Translations under genes and position numbers: made by a program | In this document: piece after piece, positions 9,662-19,211 of the stretch | How positions within the stretch are numbered: position 1 is the first letter of the stretch | How the letters are laid out: each line of letters begins with the position of its first letter | Source of the DNA: Listeria cossartiae subsp. cayugensis | Lineage (GTDB): Bacteria; Bacillota; Bacilli; Lactobacillales; Listeriaceae | Reading direction: 5' to 3' | NCBI RefSeq assembly: GCF_014229095.1 | Contig: NZ_JAARZC010000002.1 | Coordinates: 186,001-250,000 of the forward strand | DNA length: 64,000 nucleotides | Notes under the pieces: generated by a model | Told to the model about the DNA's origin: nothing | Databases searched by the model: none | Seen by the model: the letters and a program-made list of their open reading frames with translations, nothing else

Positions 9662-11014
9662 ATGGGTAAATATTTTGGTACGGATGGAGTTAGAGGTGTA
9701 GCAAACTCTGAATTAACACCAGAACTTGCATTCAGATTAGGTCGTATGGGTGGGTATGTTTTAACTCGTCACGTTGGTGAACATCCACGTGTGCTTGTTG
9801 CGCGTGATACACGTATATCCGGAGAAATGCTTGAATCCGCTTTAATCGCAGGACTTGTTTCTGTGGGAATTGAAGTAATGCGTTTAGGTGTTATTTCCAC
9901 TCCAGGTGTAGCTTATTTAACAAAAGCACAAGGAGCTTCTGCCAGCGTAATGATTTCTGCCAGCCATAATCCAGTAGACGATAATGGTATTAAATTCTTT
10001 GGTTCTGATGGCTTTAAACTATCAGACGATCAAGAAGAAGAAATTGAACAACTTCTTGATACACCAGAAGATACATTACCACGTCCAAGCGGTGAAGGCC
10101 TAGGAACCGTGAGTGATTATTTTGAAGGTAAACAAAAATATATTCAGTACTTAAAACAAACAATCGAAAATGATTTTAATGGTTATCATATTGCATTAGA
10201 TTGCGCTAACGGAGCAACTTCTGGCCTAGCGACACATTTATTTGCTGATTTAGATGCCGATATTAGTTCAATGGGAGCTTCTCCTAATGGTCTAAATATC
10301 AATGACGGCGTTGGCTCTACTCACCCAGAAACACTAGCTGCATTCGTCCTAGATAAAAAAGCAGACGTTGGTTTAGCTTTTGATGGCGATGGCGACCGTG
10401 TTATTGCGATTGACGAACTTGGCCAAATTGTTGATGGAGATAAAATCATGTTCATTTGCGCGAAATACATGCGTGAACAAGGCTTATTAAATAACAACAC
10501 AATTGTATCAACGGTTATGAGTAACTTAGGCTTTTACAAAGGCTTAAAAGAACTTGCAATTGAAGACGTACAAACGGCCGTTGGTGACCGTTACGTAGTA
10601 GAAGCTATGCGTGAAGGTAATTATAACCTTGGCGGCGAACAATCCGGTCATATTATTTTCTTAGATCATAATACGACAGGTGACGGACTTCTTTCCGGAA
10701 TCCAATTAATCAACGTAATGAAAGCTACTGGCAAAAAATTATCTGAGCTTGCGGCTGAAATGAAAACATTCCCGCAAAAATTAGAAAACATCCGTGTAAG
10801 TGATAAAAATCATGTAACGGATAATCCAAAAGTAAGTAAAGTAATCGGTGAAGTAGAAGCGGAAATGGCTGGAAATGGTCGAGTTCTTGTTCGTCCATCT
10901 GGTACAGAACCACTAGTACGTGTAATGGTAGAGGCTGCTTCCCAAGAAGAAACAGACGAATATTGTGAACGTATTTCAGCGGTTGTTCGTTCAGAAATGG
11001 CACTTAACGATTAA
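9662..11014 (+). CDS. glmM: Phosphoglucosamine mutase GlmM
   Basis: 450 residues. It converts glucosamine 6-phosphate to glucosamine 1-phosphate for UDP-GlcNAc and peptidoglycan synthesis. The phosphoserine loop is [16 protein letters not shown] near residue 100, the metal loop DGDGDR near 240, the sugar-binding loop GGEQSGH near 325 and the phosphate-binding site [11 protein letters not shown] near 410. It is the third gene of the cda cluster and is known in Gram-positives to inhibit CdaA by direct binding, linking wall precursor supply to c-di-AMP. The 239-base gap after cdaR contains a terminator and a probable promoter, so glmM may also be transcribed alone. Confidence 0.97.
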   Translation: MGKYFGTDGVRGVANSELTPELAFRLGRMGGYVLTRHVGEHPRVLVARDTRISGEMLESALIAGLVSVGIEVMRLGVISTPGVAYLTKAQGASASVMISASHNPVDDNGIKFFGSDGFKLSDDQEEEIEQLLDTPEDTLPRPSGEGLGTVSDYFEGKQKYIQYLKQTIENDFNGYHIALDCANGATSGLATHLFADLDADISSMGASPNGLNINDGVGSTHPETLAAFVLDKKADVGLAFDGDGDRVIAIDELGQIVDGDKIMFICAKYMREQGLLNNNTIVSTVMSNLGFYKGLKELAIEDVQTAVGDRYVVEAMREGNYNLGGEQSGHIIFLDHNTTGDGLLSGIQLINVMKATGKKLSELAAEMKTFPQKLENIRVSDKNHVTDNPKVSKVIGEVEAEMAGNGRVLVRPSGTEPLVRVMVEAASQEETDEYCERISAVVRSEMALND

Positions 11015-11026
11015 AACAACAAACAA

Positions 11027-11058
11027 AAAATCCTGATGATCAACGTCATCAGGATTTT
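11027..11058. terminator. Bidirectional terminator between glmM and the converging acetyltransferase gene
   Basis: AAATCCTGATGA and TCATCAGGATTTT form a 12-pair stem with A and T tracts on both sides. It contains the stop codon of the minus-strand gene. Confidence 0.92.
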
Positions 11059-11510
11059 ATTTCTTTTGTTAGCATAATCTGATCAAGACAAGCGATACCA
11101 TTTTCGATAATGGTTTGATCTGGATAATGTTCTACAAAGTAATTTGGACTAATTTGCTGCATCCGAAAGCCATTTTTTTGATAAAAGGCAAGTTGGTCGA
11201 TACTAGAATTGCCAGTTTTAACGATAATTTCTGAAAAATGATTTTGAACAGCATAATCAAATGCTTTTTCGAGTAATTGTTTGCCAATGCCGTGATTGCG
11301 ATGCTCAGCGGAAACAGCAATATTCATAATTTCAAGTTGGTTCGCACTTAGTGGAAGTAAGCAAACGACGCCGGTTATTTTAGCAGCATGCACTAATTGG
11401 ATCACATGAGATTTGTCGAAGTATGTCGCAATTTGTCTTTCGCTAGGATCGGCCTCTAACAATAGATGGAGTGGGATTGGTTGGCTTTTGTCCCAGATGG
11501 TCCAGTTCAT
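11049..11510 (-). CDS. GNAT family N-acetyltransferase
   Basis: 153 residues. The acetyl-CoA binding motif is readable as NIAVSAEHRNHGIGKQLLEKA (R/Q-x-x-G-x-G/A type) near residue 75, followed by the usual YQKNGF segment. The substrate is not predictable. The ATG at 11510 is preferred because GAGGTGAT lies four bases upstream; the longer GTG start would place the ribosome site inside the gene. Convergent with glmM and divergent from the next gene. A single-gene transcription unit. Confidence 0.8.
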   Translation of the reverse strand: MNWTIWDKSQPIPLHLLLEADPSERQIATYFDKSHVIQLVHAAKITGVVCLLPLSANQLEIMNIAVSAEHRNHGIGKQLLEKAFDYAVQNHFSEIIVKTGNSSIDQLAFYQKNGFRMQQISPNYFVEHYPDQTIIENGIACLDQIMLTKEIKS

Positions 11511-11562
11511 TTTTATCACCTCATTGTTAGGTTAACATGGCAAGACATAAATAGGAAGGGAA

Positions 11563-12396
11563 GTGGGCGAATTGCCTAGTAAGTGGAGAGGAATATGTGG
11601 TAGTTTGCTGGTGGCACTTGGCGTCACCCAGCTATATAGTTTTACAAGTGCCGTTATTGGTTACTTTACTGCTGAAGAAAATAGTTTTGTATTTGTATGG
11701 AATTATTGGATGTTATTATTATTTGGTTTAGGACTTTTTATCGTTGGCTTTATTTTTATGAGAAAAGAAAGCTTTCGTGTCATTAGTATAGTTTTAGTGG
11801 CTTGCTTTGTTTTATTCCAAGGATTTTCGGTTTATTATTATCAGCTGCGAATCTTAGCAAAATTGGAATACGCGCAGCCGTTTGAATGGTCGGGAACGTT
11901 ATTATGTATAGCAGGCGTCTTGGTGTTGATTGCACTTCTTGTTGGGCCTAAGTTTCAAGCAAAAGAAGTAACAACGGATCAAGCCTGGAAAACGAAATGG
12001 CGCTATGCTGCAGGATTTTTCTCGCTTCTTGGTGCAGTGACTTCGATTTATGCAGCGATAACAATTTTTAAACAGCTGCATTCGGATAATATCAAACAAG
12101 GATATTTATTTACAACGGCACTAGATGGCTACTTTGCTTGTTTTATGGCAGTAGTATTTCTGCTTGTAACCGTACTTGCTTGGCGTAAAGTTTCATACCT
12201 ACTTATCGGTATTTTGATGGGAGCGGCATTTATTTTGCTTACTAATTATTTATCGGTAAATAGTTGGATTGATTTTGCCAAAGAAAATTTAGCAATTACT
12301 TTTGGTAGCAATGAACGACAAGTGTTTGGTATGCAGTTTCTAATGGGAGCATCCGCGTTTATCTCTAGCATCTTTGCCTATATTGCGAAAAAATAA
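11563..12396 (+). CDS. Polytopic membrane protein of unknown function
   Basis: 277 residues with about eight hydrophobic segments in two similar halves of four: WKTKWRYAAGFFSLLG in the middle resembles PSKWRGICGSLLVALG at the start, suggesting an internal duplication. No transport, enzymatic or sensor motif is visible and I do not recognise the family. It begins with GTG at 11563 after GGAAGGGAA; a TTG nine bases downstream is an alternative. It stands alone between two bidirectional terminators, next to the peptide-resistance transporter genes on the other strand. Confidence 0.7.
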   Translation: MGELPSKWRGICGSLLVALGVTQLYSFTSAVIGYFTAEENSFVFVWNYWMLLLFGLGLFIVGFIFMRKESFRVISIVLVACFVLFQGFSVYYYQLRILAKLEYAQPFEWSGTLLCIAGVLVLIALLVGPKFQAKEVTTDQAWKTKWRYAAGFFSLLGAVTSIYAAITIFKQLHSDNIKQGYLFTTALDGYFACFMAVVFLLVTVLAWRKVSYLLIGILMGAAFILLTNYLSVNSWIDFAKENLAITFGSNERQVFGMQFLMGASAFISSIFAYIAKK

Positions 12397-12397
12397 G

Positions 12398-12429
12398 AAG
12401 AACCCTCTAATTTAGAGGGTTCTTTTTTT
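12398..12429. terminator. Bidirectional terminator between converging membrane protein and anrB genes
   Basis: AAGAACCCTCTAA and TTAGAGGGTTCTT form a near-perfect stem followed by a run of T residues on the plus strand. Confidence 0.92.
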
Positions 12430-14371
12430 ATTGTTTTTTACCGAATACGATATTTGTATAACTATTTAAAGTAACGAAATAGTATATGATATACATAAGC
12501 GTGTAAATTCCAGTAGAAATAATAACTGGTAAAGTAAGATTTAATTCTAACATGTGCGATAAGCCGAGTAGCGCAAAACTACTGTGGGCAATACCGATTA
12601 CTAGCGGGATTAAGAAAACGACTAGTAACTGTTTTGCTAGGATCTTGCGGATGTCTTTACGCGTAAGACCGATTTTTTTCAAGATATCAAATGTGCCGAT
12701 ATCGTTGTAAGCTTCTGTTAGCTGTTTGAAGTAAATAATACTTCCTGTTGCTGCTAAGAACACAAAGCCGATGAACATACCGATGAAAAGTAGTACACCT
12801 GTCACTGTGATGATTTGTTGATAGGTACTAGTATAAGATGTGAAATCTGTATCTTCTGGAATGACAGAACGCATTTTCTTATCTAAGGATTGTGCTTGCT
12901 TCGGATCTTTAATCACGATAGATTCAACACCGTGTGCTTTAATAGTGGAATCTGCCGCTATTTGTTTGACTTGGCTGTCTGGAAGAACGAGCAATCCAGG
13001 AACAGTACTGATTGGTGAATTTTGGACAACAGATTTAATTTCAACTGTTGGTTTATTTGAGGAAGCAAGTGTATATTTTTCGCCAATCATTTCTTTTTGC
13101 GCTTCTTCATTGTAGGTAATTGACAGCACCATTTGCGCTTCATTCTCTTTTAGTTTTACTGCATTTTCTGGTTCACCTTGCCCTTTAACTAGGCCATTGT
13201 AATCTGACTCAGAAATAACAGGGAAACCTTCATTTATATCATACTCGACAAAGTCTGGACGATTACCTTCTGCTTTAACGATGTAGTAGTTACTTTCTTG
13301 TTTAAACTCTACTGGGTGATTTGGGTCACTTTCAGCTGTTTCGAGAATTTTATTGTTCGTTTCACTATTGTTAGGAACGACATATTCAAAGCTAGACGGA
13401 GCAGCAGTATTGGCGGAGTTATTCGCTTGATAATAAATACTGCTTATCGTACCTATAGCAGAAAGGGTAGTTGCACTCAAGATAGAAATAATAATGAGCG
13501 TTTTCGCATTGGATGAAATTCTAAACGTTAATTGTGAGGTAGAAATAATATTGCTACCTTTGTAGAAAATTCGTTTGTTATTTCTAAGTTTATTAAGCAA
13601 GTACGGCAAGAAGAAGGTAATGAAAAGGGCAGTCCCAACGATTACCGAAGCCAAAATAACTAAAGCGCCGATAGAAAAGCCAAGTTGCGCCCAGATGGAA
13701 CCTTTGGAATCAAGAGGCTGTCCAGCGATTACATAACCTAGACCGATTAATAGAACGGAAAGTAGCGCCAAAATAAAAGAAGGTTTTGGGCTTTTTTCGC
13801 GTTTTGCTTCAGAGTGGAACAATTCAAGTAACGTCGTGCGGTAAATAATGCGATAACCAGAAAATGATGTAAATAGCGTGATGATGATAAAGACAATACT
13901 CGTTTGAACGACAGCGCCCCATGAAAAGGCAAAGCCACCGATATTATCGATATTGATAAGATTAAGTAAAATCGTTACGAAAATTTTGGAAAGTAGTGTA
14001 CCGGCAAGAATACCAATGATTAATGCCCCGAGTCCCATAATGAAATTTTCATAGAATAACATACGGCCGATTTCTTTTTTACGAAGGCCAAGTAAAGAGT
14101 AAAGTCCGATTTCCTTTTTTCGTTTTCGTGTAAAGAAATTATTGGAATAAAGGATAAAAATCGCTACAAAAATAAGTAAAATGACAGAGGAGCTGGAAAA
14201 TGCAGTCGATAGTTTGGATGATTGGTCAATTCTCGCGACAACTGCTGGATCTTTAGAAAGTACTAAGAAGGTAAAATAAATCATGATACTAAAAATCATT
14301 GACGCAAAGTATAGAAAGTAGTGGACGAAATTATGTCGAATATTTTTCTTGGCTAAATCAAATAACGTCAT
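12428..14371 (-). CDS. anrB: AnrB, BceB-type ABC transporter permease for peptide antibiotic resistance
   Basis: 647 residues. It has the BceB layout: one N-terminal helix, an FtsX-like group of helices, a central pair, a large extracellular domain of about 200 residues (roughly 310-510) and a C-terminal FtsX group of three helices. Such permeases with their ATPase free cell wall lipid intermediates from nisin, bacitracin or similar compounds. In L. monocytogenes this pair is known as AnrAB and belongs to the VirR regulon. The ATG at 14371 is chosen because it follows a GGGGGG site and starts MTLFDLAKKN, as in homologues. It overlaps the anrA end by 14 bases. Confidence 0.88.
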   Translation of the reverse strand: MTLFDLAKKNIRHNFVHYFLYFASMIFSIMIYFTFLVLSKDPAVVARIDQSSKLSTAFSSSSVILLIFVAIFILYSNNFFTRKRKKEIGLYSLLGLRKKEIGRMLFYENFIMGLGALIIGILAGTLLSKIFVTILLNLINIDNIGGFAFSWGAVVQTSIVFIIITLFTSFSGYRIIYRTTLLELFHSEAKREKSPKPSFILALLSVLLIGLGYVIAGQPLDSKGSIWAQLGFSIGALVILASVIVGTALFITFFLPYLLNKLRNNKRIFYKGSNIISTSQLTFRISSNAKTLIIISILSATTLSAIGTISSIYYQANNSANTAAPSSFEYVVPNNSETNNKILETAESDPNHPVEFKQESNYYIVKAEGNRPDFVEYDINEGFPVISESDYNGLVKGQGEPENAVKLKENEAQMVLSITYNEEAQKEMIGEKYTLASSNKPTVEIKSVVQNSPISTVPGLLVLPDSQVKQIAADSTIKAHGVESIVIKDPKQAQSLDKKMRSVIPEDTDFTSYTSTYQQIITVTGVLLFIGMFIGFVFLAATGSIIYFKQLTEAYNDIGTFDILKKIGLTRKDIRKILAKQLLVVFLIPLVIGIAHSSFALLGLSHMLELNLTLPVIISTGIYTLMYIIYYFVTLNSYTNIVFGKKQ

Positions 14372-15125
14372 CTGTGTCGCCCCCCAGTTTTGCAAGGACA
14401 TCTAGAATTTTTTGGAAGAACTCCTTACGCGTTTTGCTGCCACGATAAATCTCCGTATATAATTCGCCGTCTTTGATAAATAATATTCGCTTACAGAAAC
14501 TTGCGGCAAAGGCATCATGCGTTACCATCATGATAGTCGCTTTATCTTGTTCATTTAAGTCACGTAGGCTTTCTAGTAAGTTTGTTGCGGATTTGGAATC
14601 AAGTGCACCAGTTGGCTCATCAGCGAAAATCAGACTTGGAGAGGTAATGATTGCTCGTGATGCGGCCGTACGTTGCTTTTGACCTCCAGAAATTTCACTT
14701 GGGTATTTATCCAGAATATCAGTAATCCCAAATTTAGTACTAATTGTTGCTAATTTTGCTTCCATTTCTTTAACAGGGCGTTTAGCTAGTGCAAGTGGAA
14801 GGATAATATTTTCACGAATCGTTAGTGTATCTAGTAAGTTGTAGTCTTGGAAAATAAAACCTAGTTTATCACGGCGGAAAGTAGACATTTGTTGTTCATT
14901 CATGTTTTCAAGTTCTTGTCCAGAAATTCTAATCTCACCAGAAGTCGGCTTATCGATAGTAGATAAGACATTCAAAAGTGTCGATTTACCAGCACCAGAA
15001 GGACCCATAATTCCTGTGAATTCGCCTTCTTTAATATCAATACTGATATTTTCTAGTGCAGTGTAGACATTTCCTTTACTGCCATATATTTTTCTCACAT
15101 TTTTTGCTTGTAAAACTGTCTCCAT
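14358..15125 (-). CDS. anrA: AnrA, BceA-type ABC transporter ATPase
   Basis: 255 residues. Walker A is GPSGAGKST near residue 40, the Q-loop lies in FIFQDYNLLD, the signature is SGGQKQR near 145, and Walker B is LIFADEPTGALDS. It powers the AnrB permease and is co-translated with it. The gene is transcribed from the region 15126-15250. VirR control is known for this operon in L. monocytogenes, but I could not single out a VirR box with confidence. No cognate sensor kinase gene is adjacent, unlike the B. subtilis bceRS-bceAB arrangement. Confidence 0.9.
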   Translation of the reverse strand: METVLQAKNVRKIYGSKGNVYTALENISIDIKEGEFTGIMGPSGAGKSTLLNVLSTIDKPTSGEIRISGQELENMNEQQMSTFRRDKLGFIFQDYNLLDTLTIRENIILPLALAKRPVKEMEAKLATISTKFGITDILDKYPSEISGGQKQRTAASRAIITSPSLIFADEPTGALDSKSATNLLESLRDLNEQDKATIMMVTHDAFAASFCKRILFIKDGELYTEIYRGSKTRKEFFQKILDVLAKLGGDTDDVI

Positions 15126-15253
15126 TATTTTCTCTCCTTATAAAAACTAGATTCGTTACTATCTACCATTCTATCGTCTATAAAGAGTTGGTTCCATCGT
15201 ATCAAATGACAATTGGCAAGGATATCCTTACAAAAATGTTAGTTTTATGAAGT

Positions 15254-15320
15254 AAAAAAACCGAAATCTATACAAACAAATCTTTAAAATAGATTTATTT
15301 ATTAGAATTTCGGTTTGGTT
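15254..15320 (-). terminator. Terminator of hemQ
   Basis: On the minus strand AAACCGAAATTCTAA pairs with TAGATTTCGGTTT across an AT-rich loop and is followed by seven T residues. Confidence 0.8.
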
Positions 15321-15323
15321 TTA

Positions 15324-16079
15324 TTAGATGGTAAATAATTTGGAGAGGTTTTCGGATGGTAAGAGGTTCCCGATGAAGAAGGAGCCAAATTCTGCATAAC
15401 GAGCACTTGCTTCATCAAAGCGCATTTCTGTTACGATGCGTTTAAACTCAAGTGCATCATCTGAAAATAACGTAACGCCCCATTCATAATCATCAAATCC
15501 GATGGAGCCACCGATGATTTGTTGTACTTTTCCAGCATAGCTTCTACCAATCAAGCCGTGGTCGCGAATCAATTGTTGGCGTTCTTCCATTGGAAGCATG
15601 TACCAATTATCCGCGCCATCTCGTTTTTTACTCATAGGATAGAAACAAAGATGCTTTTTAGGTGGAAGTGCTGGGTAAAGTCTCGCGCGAACGCCTTTGT
15701 TTTGGTAAGGATCTTCGCCACCAGCCATATGGGACGCAAGATAGTTACTTAATTCCACTACAGATATATAGGAATAAGTCGGTAATAAATAGTCGGCAAT
15801 CGCTAATTTATTAAAACGATTTTCAACTTCATTTAAAGCTTCTAAGGAATCACGTAACGTGAAGAATATTAAATCTGCTTTTTGACCAAGGATGCTATAA
15901 ATGGTATGTTCACCTTCACCAATGTTTTTAGTAATTTCCATATCACTTAAAAAATGGCTTAACTCATTTAACATAAGTTCTTGATTGCCTGGATTTAATT
16001 CACGCCATGCTGCCCAGTCAATCGAACGAAAATCATGTAGACAAAACCAACCGTCTAACGTTTTTACTGCTTCATTCAT
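15324..16079 (-). CDS. hemQ: Coproheme decarboxylase HemQ (chlorite dismutase family)
   Basis: 251 residues. It catalyses the last step of the coproporphyrin-dependent heme pathway of Gram-positives, oxidative decarboxylation of coproheme III to heme b, in the cytoplasm. Key positions match those described for the Listeria enzyme: Tyr147, Met149, the proximal His174 in the IRDHG motif and Gln187. [14 protein letters not shown] and the acidic EWGV segment are typical of the family. The start has GGAGTGAT upstream. Transcribed alone. Older annotations call it chlorite dismutase, but the enzyme is not one. Confidence 0.95.
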   Translation of the reverse strand: MNEAVKTLDGWFCLHDFRSIDWAAWRELNPGNQELMLNELSHFLSDMEITKNIGEGEHTIYSILGQKADLIFFTLRDSLEALNEVENRFNKLAIADYLLPTYSYISVVELSNYLASHMAGGEDPYQNKGVRARLYPALPPKKHLCFYPMSKKRDGADNWYMLPMEERQQLIRDHGLIGRSYAGKVQQIIGGSIGFDDYEWGVTLFSDDALEFKRIVTEMRFDEASARYAEFGSFFIGNLLPSENLSKLFTI

Positions 16080-16162
16080 TATGTATCACTCCTTGTTTAG
16101 AATATCACTAACTAAAGTGTAACATATGGAAAGTAGTTCGTCCGTTTCGCTGTTTGTGAAAT

Positions 16163-16393
16163 TTATGTTTCGAACGGACGGTATTTTTCGCGTAAGCTTT
16201 GTTGATTTTCAAGCCGAAGTTCAATGTCGATTCGGTGAAAAAGGACCATGTTTCCTTTTTTCGTAAAGGGGAGTACTTCACGTTTTGCCAAGGAAAGGAG
16301 TGCTTGCTTAGATATGCCTAAGTAAGTCGCGGCTTCATTTGCAGTCAGGAAGTTTTCTTCTAGCCATTTAAAATCTATTTGTTGTTGGCGCAC
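16163..16393 (-). CDS. Small excisionase-like (HTH_17/MerR-type) DNA-binding protein
   Basis: 76 residues, starting with GTG behind GAGGTGAAAAGAT. A winged helix motif runs from FLTANEAATYLGISKQALLSLA to the FTKKGNMVLFHRIDIE segment, as in the helix-turn-helix 17 family used by phage excisionases and small regulators. No integrase or phage gene is nearby, so it is more likely a free-standing regulator. It lies between hemQ (same strand) and a divergent nitroreductase gene, either of which could be its target. Confidence 0.75.
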   Translation of the reverse strand: MRQQQIDFKWLEENFLTANEAATYLGISKQALLSLAKREVLPFTKKGNMVLFHRIDIELRLENQQSLREKYRPFET

Positions 16394-16515
16394 ATCTTTT
16401 CACCTCTTTTCTTTTAAGTGTAGAAAATATCTGGCAGAAATACAAGGGAAAACATTAACAATTGCCTAAAAACAAGCTATACTTTAACTAAATGATAAAT
16501 CTAGGAGGCATAAAT

Positions 16516-17247
16516 ATGAATGACGTATTAACTTTGCTAAGAAATCATCGCTCTTTTCGTAAATATAAACAAGGGGTCGAGATTCCAGAACAACAACTAG
16601 ATGCGATCATCCGCGCAGCTCAAGCAGCCCCGTCGTGGATTAATGGCCAACACTATTCAATTATTGCAATTAAAGACCAAGACCGTAAAAATAAAATGGC
16701 TGAGCTTTGCGGAAATCAACCATACATAGCTGAATGTTCGGTATTTCTTTGTTTTGTAGCAGACTTCTATCGCGTAAAAGTTGCTAGTGACATGCATGGC
16801 AAAAGCTTCCAAATCGCTGCAGAAGAGGACTTACTGATGGTTGCGGCAACGGATATCGGACTTTGTATGCAAAATGCTTTAACTGCTGCTGAATCGCTTG
16901 GTTACGGGACGATTTGTATTGGTGGCTTGCGCAGAAATATTACGGCAACATCTGAATTTCTAGGCTTACCAGAATTCGTTATGCCAGTTGTTGGACTTTG
17001 TATTGGTGTTCCAGATGTGGAAGCGCCAGTAAAGCCTCGTTTGCCAAAAGAAGCAGTTTATTTTGAAGAAACGTACCAAACCGATGTGATACCTTTACTC
17101 GAAGCATACGACCAAGAAATCATTCCGTTTTCAGAGCGTGAGGGCTTTGTTTCTTACACAGAACGTTTAGCGAAATTTTATGACAGACCATATTATCCGA
17201 ATTTAACCGAACAAATAAAAGAAAGAGGCTTTTTAGGCGGAAAATAA
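16516..17247 (+). CDS. NfsA-like NAD(P)H-dependent flavin/nitroreductase
   Basis: 243 residues. The FMN-binding N-terminus LRNHRSFRKYKQG, the GICIGG-type loop (YGTICIGGLRRN near residue 140) and the central SWINGQH segment place it in the oxygen-insensitive nitroreductase family (NfrA/NfsA). It reduces FMN, quinones or nitro compounds using NAD(P)H. The ATG at 16516 is preceded by CTAGGAGG; the earlier frame start lacks a site. The neighbouring small HTH gene on the other strand is a possible regulator. Confidence 0.85.
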   Translation: MNDVLTLLRNHRSFRKYKQGVEIPEQQLDAIIRAAQAAPSWINGQHYSIIAIKDQDRKNKMAELCGNQPYIAECSVFLCFVADFYRVKVASDMHGKSFQIAAEEDLLMVAATDIGLCMQNALTAAESLGYGTICIGGLRRNITATSEFLGLPEFVMPVVGLCIGVPDVEAPVKPRLPKEAVYFEETYQTDVIPLLEAYDQEIIPFSEREGFVSYTERLAKFYDRPYYPNLTEQIKERGFLGGK

Positions 17248-17326
17248 CTAGCATCTTCGCGATAGTTAGTATATACTTTTAATTGACAAAACCCAGCGAA
17301 ATGGCTGGAATGGAGGTAATTTTATA

Positions 17327-18283
17327 ATGACAGAAGCATTGTTTTTAAACCCTGTTTTTCAAGATCGAATTTGGGGTGGAACGAAATTACATGATTACTT
17401 TGGTTATGATATCCCGTCTGATACTACTGGAGAAGACTGGGCGATTTCCGCTCATCCGAATGGTCCTTCCGTAATCAAAAACGGCGTATATAAAGGCAAA
17501 ACATTAGCCGAATTGTGGCAAGAAAACCCAGCACTTTTTGGTAATCCGACAGAAGCAGTTTTTCCGTTATTAACGAAAATTTTGGATGCGAATACAGACC
17601 TATCTGTGCAAGTCCATCCAAATGACGAATATGCAAAAGTACATGAAAACGGCGAACTAGGCAAAACAGAATGCTGGTATATTATTGACTGTGCTCCTGG
17701 TGCGGAATTAATTTACGGACATAAAGCAGCCAGCAAAGAAGAATTCGCTACTTGGGCTAAAAACGGCGAATGGGACAAATTGCTTCGTAAAGTCGCGATT
17801 AAACCGGGCGAATTTTATTACGTTCCAAGTGGTACGATTCATGCGTTAGGTACTGGCACGTTAGTACTGGAAACACAACAAAGCTCTGACACTACTTATC
17901 GTGTATATGACTATGATCGTAAAGACGCAGAAGGAAACTTGCGCGAACTTCATTTAGATAAAGCCATTGACGTTACGACGGCACCTCACGTGGATGCCAA
18001 ACTAGATATTCATACTGAAACTCGTGGTGGCTTAACGGAAACGACTTTTGTTTCCAACGACTTCTTCAGCGTTTACAAATGGGAAGTGGATGGCAAGGCT
18101 GAATTTACAGCTAAAGCGCCTTATACATTGGTTAGTATTTTAGACGGAGAAGCGGTACTTACGATTGATGGTAACGAGCAAGCGATTAAAAAAGGGGATC
18201 ATTTCGTTTTACCAAATGAAGTGAAAACTTGGGAAATAGCTGGTAAAACCACAGCGATTGTTTCTACTCCTCCTGTAAAATAA
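17327..18283 (+). CDS. manA: Mannose-6-phosphate isomerase, class I, Gram-positive type
   Basis: 318 residues. It interconverts mannose 6-phosphate and fructose 6-phosphate. The cupin zinc site is visible in VQVHPNDEYA near residue 95 (first His) and in KTECWYI (Glu); YVPSGTIHALG near residue 170 supplies another metal His. The length fits the short Bacillus/Listeria ManA class with one catalytic cupin and a C-terminal cupin-like half. The ribosome site is TGGAGGT. It stands alone, with a strong terminator after it. Confidence 0.93.
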   Translation: MTEALFLNPVFQDRIWGGTKLHDYFGYDIPSDTTGEDWAISAHPNGPSVIKNGVYKGKTLAELWQENPALFGNPTEAVFPLLTKILDANTDLSVQVHPNDEYAKVHENGELGKTECWYIIDCAPGAELIYGHKAASKEEFATWAKNGEWDKLLRKVAIKPGEFYYVPSGTIHALGTGTLVLETQQSSDTTYRVYDYDRKDAEGNLRELHLDKAIDVTTAPHVDAKLDIHTETRGGLTETTFVSNDFFSVYKWEVDGKAEFTAKAPYTLVSILDGEAVLTIDGNEQAIKKGDHFVLPNEVKTWEIAGKTTAIVSTPPVK

Positions 18284-18284
18284 A

Positions 18285-18352
18285 AAAATCAGCAGAAATC
18301 ATTGTATAAAGCCATTTCTAACAATGGAATATACAAGATTTCTGCTTTTTTA
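18285..18352 (+). terminator. Terminator of manA
   Basis: AGCAGAAATC-TTGTAT pairs with ATACAA-GATTTCTGCT around an imperfect loop and is followed by TTTTTTAT. A very similar stem-loop follows pta. Confidence 0.88.
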
Positions 18353-18372
18353 TTTCTTTATGAAAGAGTGAC

Positions 18373-19170
18373 TTACTTTTTTGAGCTGCTGATAATAAAT
18401 GTATTTATATAGTCATCAATTTCCGATTTATGTTTCTCTGCATCAACGGTCTTAGGGGTAAGTTCATAATAACTGGCATTTTTCATATTACGTGCATAAA
18501 ATAAGCTGTATTCCATCGGATGAATCACATCATAATTATTTGCGAGTATCAAAGCGGGAATTGTTAAATTAGTTAATTCACTTTTGCTTTTTATTGGTCT
18601 ATCTCTAGGAATGTCGATAAATTTTTTATAGTAATTAACAGAGGCATCATCTTCAAAATATCGCTTAAAAGTATCAATTGCTTTAGGATAGGTATCTTTT
18701 ATCGATGGAAATATTGGATCTTGCTCAAATAACTGAGAGCCATTTTCTCTAGGTAAATACATACTCACGGTACTAAACCATTCTATCACTTCTTTTTTCA
18801 TCGGCTCATCTGTCGCAGAGCTTCTAAGTAATATTACTCCCATCACTCTATTTTTTGCATGGACTGCCAAATTTACTGCAACACCAGCCCCCATAGATAA
18901 TCCTCCGACATAAAAACGCTCTATTCCTAAATAATCCATTAACGCTAATGCATCACTTGCCAATTTATCATAACTAAGTTTTTTGGAATCATCTCCGCTT
19001 TTCCCATGACCTCTTTGATCCAATGAAATTAATTGGATTTTTTTATCATTATTAAATGTTTCAAAAGCAAATTTTAAATTATCACCTAATCCATGAAGAA
19101 ATAAAAAGGGGATGCCTGTTCCTTGTATTTCATAGTTAAAATCAATTCCTTCGTATTTGAATAACGGCAT
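18373..19170 (-). CDS. Alpha/beta-fold hydrolase
   Basis: 265 residues. The oxyanion HG motif LFLHGLGDN is near residue 26, the nucleophile elbow GLSMGAG near residue 94, an acid lies in LILANNYDVIHP near 213, and a late His is present in DAEKHKSEIDDY. There is no signal peptide, so it is cytoplasmic. The substrate is unknown. AAGGAGTGG precedes the start. It follows nagA on the same strand with a short gap and may be co-transcribed with the deoR-nagA unit. Confidence 0.8.
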   Translation of the reverse strand: MPLFKYEGIDFNYEIQGTGIPFLFLHGLGDNLKFAFETFNNDKKIQLISLDQRGHGKSGDDSKKLSYDKLASDALALMDYLGIERFYVGGLSMGAGVAVNLAVHAKNRVMGVILLRSSATDEPMKKEVIEWFSTVSMYLPRENGSQLFEQDPIFPSIKDTYPKAIDTFKRYFEDDASVNYYKKFIDIPRDRPIKSKSELTNLTIPALILANNYDVIHPMEYSLFYARNMKNASYYELTPKTVDAEKHKSEIDDYINTFIISSSKK

Positions 19171-19211
19171 ATTTTATAATCCACTCCTTTGATGATAGTA
19201 ATCAAGCCAAT

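Noticed and set aside
16163-16393. Phage excisionase
   Set aside because: The HTH fits, but no integrase, attachment site or phage gene is near, and hemQ and a nitroreductase flank it.
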